Part shown: positions 31,265 through 41,156 of the stretch, piece by piece
Position numbering within the stretch: position 1 is the stretch's first letter
How the letters are laid out: the number at the start of each line of letters is the position of its first letter
Assembly: GCA_964036195.1 (NCBI GenBank)
Contig: OZ038450.1
Location: 33,249,197 to 33,313,196 of the forward strand
Length of the DNA stretch: 64,000 nucleotides
From: Sphaerolaimus hirsutus
Taxonomy: Eukaryota > Nematoda > Chromadorea > Monhysterida > Sphaerolaimidae
Reading direction: 5' to 3'
Program-made: the position numbers and the translations under genes
Notes under the pieces: generated by a model
Databases searched by the model: none
What the model was told of the DNA's origin: nothing
Seen by the model: the letters and a program-made list of their open reading frames with translations, nothing else

Positions 31265-31702
31265 CCGTATTACCTCGAAATACCCCCATGGGGGTTTGTT
31301 ATTTCGCCAGCAAAATTTGAGGGGGGGTTAATTCGAGGGGGGGGTTTATTCGAGGGGGGGTCTTATTATTTCGTCAGAAATTTTCGTAAGGATCGTAGTA
31401 AATAGTAGGCATTTGCATGCCCAAAACAGGTGATAAATGTGTCCAAACAATATATATTTGGACATAAAAACGTAGATTAGCTTCACAAACATGTCCATGT
31501 GTAGCTGCAATAGAAATAAACAGTAAAATACATCATGTACATTGCGTACATGACGTATTTATTATGTACATGACGTACATCATTCCGAAGGGGGGGGTAT
31601 TTCGAGGGGGGGGGTTTATTATTTCCCCAGCCCATTTTGAGGGGGGGTTAATTCGAGGGGGGGGGGTTAATTCAAGGGGGGGGATAATTCGAGGTAATAC
31701 GG
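31265..31702. mobile_element. TA-flanked CCGTATT MITE (438 bp)
   Basis: CCGTATTACCTCGAAATACC to GAGGTAATACGG with TA flanks. Outer ~110 bp resemble 22413-23400 but the centre is different (ATGTACATGACGTA hairpin words). Confidence 0.8.
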
Positions 31703-31738
31703 TAGGTGAATATTTTTTTAAAAACCAACCATTTTAAT

Positions 31739-31983
31739 GGCCCTACACACACTAGTTTTCACCGTGAGCGATGTGAAAACTGAAATGGCCACATGGCGAC
31801 ATTCAGCCTACTCTTTTTGTATGCTATATGTGTTTTAGTTTTCAAATTTTCAAAGTTTAACTTTCATCAATTTTAATTCAGATTAAAATTAAAATAAATA
31901 ATTCAACCATGTTAATATTAATTTGCACTTTAAAAAATTTCAGTTTTCACACGAAGTCACGGTGAAAACTAGTGTGTGTAGGC
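31739..31983. repeat. Inverted-repeat MITE with CCTACACACACTAGTTTTCA ends
   Basis: GGCCCTACACACACTAGTTT on the left and the complement ending GTGTGTGTAGGC on the right, with ~27-bp arms that include TTCACCGTGA. The AT-rich core has no ORF. The CACACACTAGT tip links it to 60300-61395. Confidence 0.68.
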
Positions 31984-32090
31984 ACAACAAACACTTTGGA
32001 ACACAGGCTTCACGTGTCAATTTTTCGCCTTCATTGAAATAAAACAGTCAAATCACAAAAGTTTAAATACCCCCCCCCCCCCTTTATCAG

Positions 32091-32191
32091 CGCTGCGAAT
32101 AAAGGATGATAATGACGCGTGGCTGCCATTCCCCCAGCAATGGGAGCGGGTCAACAGGAAGCTGTGCCTGCCGAACCACGTGCCCCGGCAC
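32091..32191 (+). pseudogene. First part of a lectin-like exon interrupted by a transposon
   Basis: After acceptor TTTATCAG; leading bases CG fit the single base left by the exon at 30697. It encodes a Trp-rich segment (DAWLPFPQQWERV) then CLPNHVPRH. The frame runs into TAA supplied by the inserted element. The coding sequence resumes at 35209 after the duplicated octamer, giving a CTLD-like ending with DTCALMEAK and a final YDC. Interpretation: an allele or paralogue disrupted by transposition. Confidence 0.65.
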
Positions 32192-35100
32192 TAACGATGG
32201 CAAACCCTCCGAAAAAAAGTATTTAAATTTTTAAGTGTTTTTTCCAAAATGAATTTTCGAATTTTCGAATTTTTCCTCAAATTAATTTTTGAATTTCGAA
32301 TTTAATTTTCGAATTTCCAAATTTCCGAATCTTTTTGGGCAATTTTCGATTTTTTTTTGTTGATAATTTGTGAGCAAAAGTGGGTGTCCAAAAATTGTAA
32401 AATTCCAAAAATTTTAAACGTAAATGCATATACAGTTCACCTAATGAATTTATGTAGAGGGTTGTTTACACTTCCGAGCTTACAATAATTAAAACATTTC
32501 AGTTCTACTTCGACGTTGGGTTTGGGCGATTCGGTGGGCGAACGTGGCGTTGGCGTTTTCGTTTTCGGCAACGTCGCTGCGCTACGTTGGCAACGTGCAT
32601 TTCCGTTTTTCCGGTGCCCCATTGTGTTATGTGTGTCCTTTTGGCCAAGGAAAGGATTGGAGGTATTGAGGATCTGACACAAAGTTGACGCTGTGATGTA
32701 AATAGTTGTTTTTCTTTGTTTAGAATTTTTTTTTTTTTTATTCAATTAGGTAGTTTTTTTTAAAAGAGAAGTGAGACAAGTGAGGTGGCAACAATTTTAT
32801 TTGTGACAGACTGATTAAAAAGTATTTTTCTAATTTTACCAGCAGTTTAGATTGCATAATAAAGTTTTTTGTTTATTTTCTCTAAGTAAAAAAGGTGACA
32901 CTGCGGTTACATGTCGTAGTGCGTGAATGGTCAGTGATGGCTGAGGACACATAGGTTGATATTTGACTAACTTTCGCTGCATTTTTGGAAGTGAGGGCCG
33001 TGGTTATTGATCTAGTATGTACTGTGCATTTCTGCATTTCCGAGTTGAGAAACAGAAGTTAATTTACAAGTGATTTTACAAAAGTACACTGATTATAGAG
33101 GTGCGGTGATGATTGGTGTTGAAAATGAGAGGTAATTAAAAGAATCGAGTCTAACTCGACAGACATGATTTCATGTTTAAATGCCTACTCCCTTGGCTTG
33201 TTGTGAGAACAGCCCAGTCCGCCGATCTCATCGAAACAAGCACCCATACAGTGACAAGTGTACTTATTTTTGAGTGAATTGAGCAGTTCGGTATTTTCGG
33301 GGTGTGGTTTTTGCACAGTGCGTATGGGATCAAAAGCCGTGGTTGACTAATTAAACATTCTGGTAGCAGAATGAGTGGTGTAGCAGTGAGAGTGGTCATT
33401 TTCTAAAGATAAGTGTCTTCGGTGGTTAGTGGCTGTTGTGTTTCGGCATGTGGCAGTGGATTCACTTAGATATTTCGTTCAGTTTTGAATTTCTAAAAAA
33501 TCATGCAATCTAAACATGCATTTGAGTTAAAAAGATTGAAGTTATCAACTTTCCAGTTGCCAATCATTTGCGTTCGTATTTTTATTTAGTGTCATACCGA
33601 TTTCACATTCATTTTAACTTTAAGTTTGGTAGGGAATAGGTAAAACTCGAGTATGTTAATTTTTATTTGATTTCTACTTTTGCAACTTCGCTATTTTTTT
33701 ATCTACCTAATCCTAGATTGTTTTTTTTGAGTGTTTCCTTTTCCCCTAGAAAACTGATAAGTTGACATTCGGATATTTAGGAATTTATGCAAATTTTGTG
33801 ATTGATCTTTACTATACAAAGAGATGAAATAATAAGCCGCTTGTTTTTCCTGTTTTTTTCCAAATATGTTGATAAGTGTAAAGGTGATCTGATTTGAGTG
33901 CGTATTTTATCACTCTGGTGGAATTTCTGCTCAGCGTCTTTAAAACGGTACCGTAATTCATTTTTTCCTTGACAGTCAGTGTGAAAGTTAATTCCGTTCA
34001 CCTTACCAGTATCCTAATCTTATCATGGATTATCCCACTTACGACATTTTTTCATTGTGCATTAATAATACGTGTGCGTCTTATGCTTTGGATATCAACG
34101 TTATCTTCATTAACTATACGCTCTTTTTGCTGATGGGATTATTGTTCGCGTGTTTGTTTTTGTTTCGCTTATCGCTGTGTGTTTCCCCGTTCGTGGAGGT
34201 GGTTTTGGATTTTCGGTAGAGTTCGCTGAGTAATTTTTGAATCGCCCGCCATTTTTTCGCGCTAAAACAAGTTTTTACAGTATCTCTTGTGTTCTTCCTG
34301 TTCTTTTTATTCTTCTTGCATTCGTTCATTTTCTATTTTTGTACTCGTTCTCGTTCCCATCCCCATTTTTGGCGCGTGAATTCTTTGTGTTTTTGTGTAG
34401 TTGATCGACGTATCCTGTAAACTGATGCCGTGAATAATTTTAGGTATGCCCATTTTCAAATTCTGTGTGTCCGTCAAATCGGCTGTAAGCATGCTTCTCG
34501 TGGTATGTGGAAGTGTTGTCTGGACTTGGCTTATGTTGTTGCGTATAAAAGCGTACCGTAATTTAGAGTAGGGGTCGATTCAGTCAAAATTGCTTCGGTT
34601 TTATTTCTTGGAGTGTTTTCGAAGGTTTTGTGCCGCTGGTTAGAAACTCGTTCTCAGTGTGTTCCCTGTGTTCTATCTGAATGTGTGAATTCTGAGTCTA
34701 AAAATCGCCTAAAATAAAACCTCTTCTAAAAAACTTCGGACCCCTTGGTGTAAATTAGACATTTAACTAATTGCTAGTGCGTTGATAAAAACGCCATTCG
34801 CTAAAAAGCTAACTTAATTGACGTAGCGTACACCTGTGACATTCACCTCAGTGGATTCACCATTGTGCGTTGCGAATTCAATCGGTAGTCGCTTTTCCGT
34901 TGCCTTACTTTGTCGCTCATCCAACGAGTAGGTGTGAGATCGGTAAAACTTGGCAGTTTGCCATAGTGGAATTTGGTTGAGTAAAAAGCAGCCGGTGAAA
35001 ATTCATGACAAATTTTCAAATTTTTTTACATACTTTTCGTTTTTTTTTTGCAAAAATATTGAATTAAGAGCTTTGAGCTGTTAAGTACTTACCGTATTAC

Positions 35101-35200
35101 CTCGAAATACCCCCAGGGGGAATAAAAATTCGAAAATTCCGAAAAAATTCAAAAATTCGAAAATATTTTCGAATTTTCGAATCTTTTTTTGCCATCGTTA
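32192..35200 (+). mobile_element. hAT-like TAACGATGG element inserted in a lectin exon (3.0 kb)
   Basis: Ends TAACGATGGCAAACCC and TTTTTTTGCCATCGTTA with a perfect 8-bp duplication CCCGGCAC (32184-32191 and 35201-35208). Subterminal AATTTTCGAATTTTCGAA words. The centre (about 32430-35080) is an unidentified less AT-rich block with promoter-like and polyadenylation-like words but no long ORF. A truncated CCGTATT MITE end starts at 35092. Confidence 0.88.
34540..34745 (+). promoter_or_regulatory. Promoter/LTR-like block inside the hAT-like element
   Basis: GCGTATAAAAGCG (TATA-like) is followed ~165 bp later by AAAATAAAACC and then CTTCGGACCCCTTGGTG, a layout like the U3-R-U5 end of an LTR with a TGG after it. 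No matching second copy was seen, so a solo or truncated LTR is only a possibility. Confidence 0.3.
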
Positions 35201-35208
35201 CCCGGCAC

Positions 35209-35260
35209 CAGGCGGACACGTGCGCCCTCATGGAGGCCAAGCTCATTCGCTATGACTGCA
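35209..35260 (+). pseudogene. Second part of the interrupted lectin-like exon
   Basis: Continues the frame of 32091-32191 directly after the duplicated CCCGGCAC. Encodes QADTCALMEAKLIRYDC and ends before donor GTCAGT, the same donor sequence as the exon at 30697. Leaves one base (A), compatible with the exon at 37228. Confidence 0.62.
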
Positions 35261-35796
35261 GTCAGTCTCACTTTGTGTTGCTGTAGATCTTCGAATAAGA
35301 CACTAGGGCAGTCATTCTTCACCTGAATTTTTTGATAGGGATGATTTGGGGGAGGAGTTTTTTTTCATCAGAATATTAAGTCACATTTGCGATCACTATG
35401 AATAGGCTGAAATAAGAGCCGATAAACCTGCAAGTTAGTATGAAAGTTACATAATTTAAGCAATGAAATAAACGCTATTGAACACCGGTTGCAAAAGAAT
35501 ACCTACATGTTTTTAAGGTCACATAAATACATAAAACTTCTTTACACGTTAACTCTTTCTCACCCATCATTGGGGGGGAGGTGGGGGAGTTTTTCGAGGG
35601 GGGCGGTATAGTTTTCTCACCCAGCCAACAGGGGGAGTTATTCAAATAGAGGCCTTCTTTGACGATATACGGTACTTGATTGTAAAAACAGAAGTGTCCC
35701 AAAAGTATCAAAATGTGATACTTAAAAAAGGGAAAAGTTCGGATATGGTTAAAAAAATTTTTTCGCCACATAATAATAGATTGAACCAAGTCATTC
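35261..35796. other. Intronic stretch with a degenerate TA-MITE right end
   Basis: G-tract blocks around 35570-35640 followed by GATATACGG and TA near 35670 look like a decayed CCGTATT MITE terminus. No gene. Confidence 0.4.
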
Positions 35797-37177
35797 TAAA
35801 CACCTTCCCGGTCACGTCCGGCACCCTATTTTTGATTTTACTTGTGACCAGGGTTGGCAAAATCTCAGAAAAAAATAAAAATAAAATGGAATATTCAAGA
35901 ATAAAATAAAATAAAATGGAAAATTTAAGAATAAAAATGAAAATTGTATAAAAATTCGAATTTTTGTAATTTTAATGTAAAATGTCATGCAAAGTGTTAA
36001 TTGTCATGACAAATGTAAAGTAAAGTGTAAATTGTCATGACATAAAAAATTAAAATATCAATTGTCAAGTAAATTGTGTTCAAATCTCATGTTTTATTAC
36101 GAAATCTTATGTTTTGTATCCAAATTATGTTGTTGTTGACTCCAAATCTTATGTGAACATTTGGATACAAAAACATAAGATTTGGATATAAACCATACTA
36201 TGGATACAAAATACAAGATTTGGATACACAATTTAAACTTTGCATGACATTTGTCATGACAATTGCCACTTTGCTTGAAATTTTACATGACACTTGACAT
36301 TTTGCATGACAATTGACACTTTACTTTACATTTGTTATGACAATTGACACTTTGCATGACAATTTACAAGTGTGCCCAGCACACTCCAGTAGTCCTTCTA
36401 CTGAAAATGCAAACCATTCTTATCAATAATTGTAACTTTACACTTGCAGCTAGCTAACAATATATACTGCATGCAACTTTTGAAAAGTAACGGAAAAATT
36501 TGTGACAGGTTTTTCATGTATAGGTCTAATTATAACATTTTTCTGGCCTTGCATGCATGTTTCTGATTTTTTTGTAAAAATATTGTAAAATTTTTGTAAA
36601 ATGTGTCATTTTATTTTATTAATGACTTTTGGGAATAAAATAAAATAAAATAAAATGAAACAAGAATAAAATGAAGAAAAAAAATTATACATTTTTTTTA
36701 CAATTTCACTAAAATGAATTTTTATAAAACCAACCCTGCTTGTGACGACACCCTATCTCCAGTTCTAGGACGCGCCAGAAGCTGAAACTTGGGGGGGATA
36801 TTGGCGAAAACCCCCTCTACTTCGCATGAATTGCATAGAAAATTTTGCACATTAATCTCACGTTATTGAATGGTGTATAGTAAGGGAGTGGTGTTGGCAG
36901 CACATCCCCAAAATTTTAGATTTATACCCCTCCCACAGCTCAGAAATAAGTGGGTGCTGGACCTGTGTGGGACACCAAAAAAGCTAATAAAATTTTTGCA
37001 CTTAACGCGACCCACCCTGTCAGGTGTCGCCGCGACCACCCCAATTCATGCAAAGTAGAGGGGGGTTGCGCCAATATCTCCCCCAAGTTTTAGCTTCTGG
37101 GGCATCCTAGAACTGGAGATAGGATGTCACAAGTAAAATCAAAAATAGGGTGCCGGACGTGACCGGGAAGGTGTTTA
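35797..37177. mobile_element. TAAACACCTTCCCGG-family element, interrupted by a hAT-like MITE
   Basis: TAAACACCTTCCCGGTCACG on the left and the complement ending GGTGTTTA at 37177. Shares words such as TCCCACAGCTCAGAAAT and GGGGGTTGCGCCAATATC with 16787-19210. The left arm is split by 35849-36738. Confidence 0.75.
35849..36738 (-). mobile_element. Non-autonomous hAT-like element, family A copy 3 (890 bp)
   Basis: CAGGGTTGGCAAAATCTCAG to AAAACCAACCCTG with a perfect 8-bp duplication CTTGTGAC (35841-35848 and 36739-36746). The tips match 1983-2819 and 5705-6535 in reverse, but the core is different and built of repeated ATTGTCATGACA / GCATGACAATT words. Confidence 0.9.
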
Positions 37178-37227
37178 TATGTTATTTTCATGCCTCACAT
37201 CATGATACACACATGTATCACATTCAG

Positions 37228-37424
37228 GAGATACGGCTTTCGATCATACTACAAAGGGGAATGAAACAAAATACGGCGATTGCTGCAACGAAGTAAAGTG
37301 GAACTGCCCCCAGGGGAGATTCGTGTACAACTGTTGCATCAAGTTGCGCCTCATCGGAAAGTTGTTCACAGTGTCCAGTTTTGATGATGTCAAGCAATAC
37401 CACTTGAAGAATTTGGCTAGATAA
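37228..37424 (+). CDS. Cys-rich terminal exon, phase-compatible with the lectin exons
   Basis: Follows acceptor ATTCAG. Two leading bases complete the codon begun by the A left at 35260. ~64 codons with paired cysteines (YGDCCNEVKWNCPQG and YNCCIKLR) end at TAA 37422. Looks like a secreted Cys-rich tail. The family was not recognised, and membership of the same transcript is inferred from phase only. Confidence 0.4.
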
Positions 37425-37817
37425 AGGATTCTTGTATCAGTGGCTGCTTGCATTGCTTCAACGGCATTGTTAATATTTTACTACAAATTGTAGCATTTCA
37501 AAAATGGGGTATTTTCAAAAATATAATTAAATATAAGATCTGAAAATTGAAAATTTATGAGCGAATTTTTAAAAAATCTCCCACCAAAAGTATGAAATTG
37601 AAGCCCATATTTTTATATTTTCAAAATATACAACAATAAAATATGATGAGGTATATATCTCTGGAAATAAATTTGAATTACCATTTTGTTATTTCCTATT
37701 TATTAAGATATAAATCACCCAAGATTTTTGAAATGCCAACCACAAATTCATAATCGTTGGACATCAGTATCATTTAATATGAAACATGGAAAAACGTTTG
37801 AGCATTTCTTTGCTAAA
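37425..37817. other. AT-rich stretch with no recognised feature
   Basis: Could be 3' untranslated or intergenic sequence. No repeat terminus or ORF with protein-like composition seen. Confidence 0.35.
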
Positions 37818-38131
37818 CTCGGCAGTAGTGATGGAAAAGCGCCAGGAAAAATGGCGCCAGGCGCCAATGGCGCCACGCCGCCATTCAAAAAATTGGCGCC
37901 GGGCGCCAAAGGGCGCCAGCAAAAATGGCGCCAGGCGCCAATGGCGCCATGGCGCCATCTGACAATATGGCGCCGGGCGCCAAAGGGCGCCAGAAACAAT
38001 GGCGCCAACCCGAAAATTCTCTATTTCTGCCTGTATATCAACTCGGGGGCGTTTACAGACAAGCAACGTGCTACACCATTTTTCTGACGGTGACTCAAGC
38101 CGCAAACACATCTGAACATTAGTATTATATA

Positions 38132-39085
38132 TCGCATTTCCTGGAGATATCCCCAGGGGGTTTATTATATTGTCAGCAAATTTAGAGAGGTTAATTCTAA
38201 GTGTCTTATTCGAGAGGGGTCTATTATTCCGTGAAATTATGTTAGGTATCTATTCGTTGCTTGTAACATACTTAGACAGTCAGAGGCAGAAAAATTAAAC
38301 TATAACAGAGATGCATGAGCATCTATCTATAGACATACTGTATCTATCTACTTGAGTAATTACTCTCCTTGCATAGCTCCACATCAAAAAAGTCTGACAA
38401 AAGAATCATTTCCATGGGGTCTGACTAGTGATGTGAAAGCGCCATGGCGCTGGCGCCTGGCACTAGCGCCAAAGCAAAAAGCGCCATGGCGCTTTTGGCG
38501 CTTGGCGCTAAAATGCTGTGGCGCCATTGGCGCTTGGCGCCGTGTTTCCGAAAAGAGCCATGGCGCTTTTGGCGCTTGGCGCTACTTTCCAGTGGCGCCA
38601 TTGGCGCTTGGCGCTACCATTTTCTAAAGCGCCAAAAAAGCGCCAGAGAGTGATAACTGCACCGCGGTGTTCATGTGCCTTATTGCCTATTTTCAGCAAT
38701 TTTTGGCTATGTATGTAATTTTTCTTACATAGGTATTTTACACAGATATGTAATTAAGCTATTTTTACCCTGTTATCTCACAGTTTGCACTTTAAATCTT
38801 GAAATATCTAATAGATTGAAACGCTGCAACCCCCAACCCCCAGACAATCTTTCAGCTTCTACCGTATCAGAGAGGCAATTTGCTATCTATTTGAACCAGT
38901 CTGGCGCTTGGCGCCAAAAGTCTGGCGCTTTTTACATCACTAGGTCTGACTACATAAGGATAATTCCTAATGCAACTTCGTAATGCAACTACCAGGTTTC
39001 CTCCCACAAACCCACTCAAAATACCCCCATATCTGAGCGAGCTGATGAAAAAATAATCCCCCGAGGGTATTTCTAAGAAATACAG
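38132..39085. mobile_element. Degenerate TA-flanked CCGTATT-type MITE, filled
   Basis: TCGCATTTCCTGGAGATATC on the left and GGGTATTTCTAAGAAATACA on the right correspond to the usual CCGTATTTCCTCGAAATACC ends with mutations. It must be younger than the outer element and older than the inner one it carries. Confidence 0.6.
38426..38942 (+). mobile_element. GGCGCC-rich hAT-like element, intact small copy (517 bp)
   Basis: TAGTGATGTGAAAGCGCC to GGCGCTTTTTACATCACTA with a perfect 8-bp duplication GGTCTGAC (38418-38425 and 38943-38950). The left array is ~220 bp, the right array short, the core ~250 bp AT-rich with no ORF. Serves as the reference for the outer unit 20311-30232. Confidence 0.88.
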
Positions 39086-39658
39086 TGGGTTGTGAATAGG
39101 TAATAAATGATGTAAGGGCTTGAAAAAATTATTTTTTATTGACATGTTTCCAATTGTGGGCCTTTTTTGAAGATTTACAGTTTATCCGGTATAAATCAAT
39201 CATCATGAACCCAAACTTGCAATGCTGGCAAAAAAATTACAAAGGTGAATGTGCTATCACCTAAATGATATCATTCAGCAGAGAAGGCAGTTAAATGTTG
39301 AAAATTATAACCGTTTATCACTGTTTCTTGGCGCCATTTCCGGCGCCATCCAAAACAATGGCGCCGGGCGCCAAATTGGCACCAGCGAAAATGGCGCCAA
39401 GCGCCAAGGGCGCCATGGCGCCATTCGAAATAATGGCGCCGGGCCCCAGTTGGCGCCACAGAAAAGGGCGCCAAGCGCCAATGGCGCCATTCCATCACTA
39501 CTCGGCAGACATGAAACGAGTCAGCTTCCCTTGTCTTTTGTACGAATAAGATATGTCTCAAATTCAGATTTGAACGCACGGATACAGCTCGGTTCACAGG
39601 TTTTTTTAAACCGATTGTACTTTCAAATGTGAAAAATAAATGGATTAAGTACGGATAA

Positions 39659-39840
39659 CAAAATACGGCGTCTGAACGCTTGATATCTTGCCCAAAGAGT
39701 GCCTACGAATTCCTCCGGAAAAGTACGAATGTGATAGATACCCTGTATGTGAATTTGGCACGCGTCCAGAATTATACGAACCAGGGTGAAAGACACAGGT
39801 TTTATGTTTGTGCCACTTATTGTGGGTGTGGAATGACATA
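39659..39840 (+). CDS. Possible terminal exon extending into the first 569-bp repeat
   Basis: A + frame running into TAA at 39840 encodes a Cys-containing segment (ISCPKSAYEFLRKSTN, then FYVCATYCGCGMT). It crosses the left border of the 569-bp direct repeat at 39730 without a break; the second repeat copy has only the part after the border. That suggests the repeat is duplicated host sequence. No clear splice acceptor was found, so the gene status is uncertain. Confidence 0.3.
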
Positions 39841-40298
39841 AGCAACTAGAAATGATCGCAAATGTGTCCACTAGTGTGTGGGCCGCCATTTGCGATTATT
39901 TCTGGTCGATTTATTGCATTCCGCAGACATGGTCAGTGACGCGAACTTAAAACCTGCGTTTTTCTCTCTCATTTGTCTGAAACGCAAACTTGGATGTGGG
40001 CCAAGTTCACATGTGACCCAATCATAAGTTTATAACGGCACTTGTACAAAAATACCTTAGACCATTGACTTCCATCATGTCCGCCGAGTTTAATCATATC
40101 TATTTACTTGTTTTACTTCCAACACCAATGAATTCATTGAATTTGAGAAAAATGGGTATACTCAGCGGACATCACACTTAGTATGAAAACCTACCATAAC
40201 CCATCTGAATAATGAACCAAAAATTAACCAAAACCTTCGATGCTGCAATCACAATCCTCACTACAGCCACAATGAACGGATGCCATGGATGCTAACTT
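39730..40298 (+). repeat. 569-bp direct repeat, left copy, bordering the giant LINE
   Basis: Begins TGTGATAGATACCCTG and ends GGATGCTAACTT. The right copy 52463-53031 has the same length and differs at about one position noted by eye (ACGGCAC versus ATGGCAC). Directly followed by a GTTTGTTTGTTT run, the likely tail of the minus-strand LINE. Confidence 0.92.
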
Positions 40299-40441
40299 GT
40301 TTGTTTGTTTGTTGGTTATCGGATTTTGTAGAACTGTGCCTTTGCAGGCTCGTTCCTCCCAATATTATTATTTCTGATAAATAAATGCATATCAATTCTA
40401 TTCATTTCGAAGTAATGTATGTAAATAATGATAGCATCAAA

Positions 40442-40765
40442 TCACTTCAGCGGGGCACCCACAACCTTCACGCGATCAAACATTGGGCTACCCCCAAAAA
40501 ACAAACGCTTCGCTGTACCAAATTTCTGCCAATAATTTGGAGCTGTAAAAAATCCTCTAATTTTCACTACGCCCGAGCCAGATGTTCCCACACACCATTC
40601 TCTCATGTGTGACAATTGCCCCCATGTGCCGGTGAGATTTTCAATCTTCAGTTCCAGTTTTCCACCTGCCAGCAGTTCACCCAGTGGTAGCCAGCCCTTG
40701 CCATTTTCGCCCGTCAATGCGACTAGACCTATGATCATTAAAGTAGCATACTTCACATGTACCAA
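40442..40765 (-). CDS. Small secreted-like ORF downstream of the RT in the LINE
   Basis: 107 codons. The N-terminus KYATLMIIGLVALTGENG is a signal-peptide or membrane-anchor-like segment, followed by Gly/Lys/Trp-rich sequence with one Cys (MREWCVGTSGSG) and one NLT glycosylation site. LINEs normally end with the RT ORF, so a membrane or secreted product here is unexpected. No family recognised. The listed start falls on a GTG, so the true start is unsure. Confidence 0.4.
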   Translation of the reverse strand: MVHVKYATLMIIGLVALTGENGKGWLPLGELLAGGKLELKIENLTGTWGQLSHMREWCVGTSGSGVVKIRGFFTAPNYWQKFGTAKRLFFGGSPMFDRVKVVGAPLK

Positions 40766-40792
40766 AGTTATTCTTCTTATAAAGAGAGTATT

Positions 40793-41044
40793 CTAACCAT
40801 TGGAAAATTTATCCTCACTGTAAGAATACTGTAGTAGCCCTGGTACAACTAATTCCAATTTCAAGACGTTTGGCAATCGCTGACTATATAGCGCAACTTC
40901 TTCCAAAAATGTCTTATCCAGTTTGAATAATTTCGGGGCGTATATAGTAAATGTCAACCGGGGGTATAGTAGTATCCATTGATACACTGGCACATCGTCT
41001 ATTTCTTCTGATTCATAACACGGTTCTGTAGTACAATAGTCAAA
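40793..41044 (-). CDS. ORF between RT and the secreted-like ORF
   Basis: Open from a stop near 41045 to TAG at 40793, with composition unlike random AT-rich sequence (DYCTTEPCYESEEIDD, then Tyr/Leu-rich). No ATG near the start of the open frame except an internal alternative at 40993. May be the first part of the same product as 40442-40765 if a splice or shift joins them. Unknown function. Confidence 0.35.
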   Translation of the reverse strand, partial: FDYCTTEPCYESEEIDDVPVYQWILLYPRLTFTIYAPKLFKLDKTFLEEVALYSQRLPNVLKLELVVPGLLQYSYSEDKFSNG

Positions 41045-41156
41045 TGATATTTATATAAGTTACAAGCAACATTGACTGAATTTGTCAGCCTTGTGTTGCC
41101 CCCTAATATCTAATTTTTACCAGCATAATCTACCTTATGCGCTATACACATTTATC

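Larger units (their letters stand above)
37826..39500 (+). mobile_element. GGCGCC-rich hAT-like element, outermost of a three-level nest
   Basis: TAGTGATGGAAAAGCGCC to GGCGCCATTCCATCACTA with a perfect 8-bp duplication CTCGGCAG (37818-37825 and 39501-39508). Both ends are ~180-bp arrays of GGCGCC palindromes spaced by short A-rich words. Contains a degenerate TA MITE (38132-39085), which contains another GGCGCC element (38426-38942). Confidence 0.85.
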
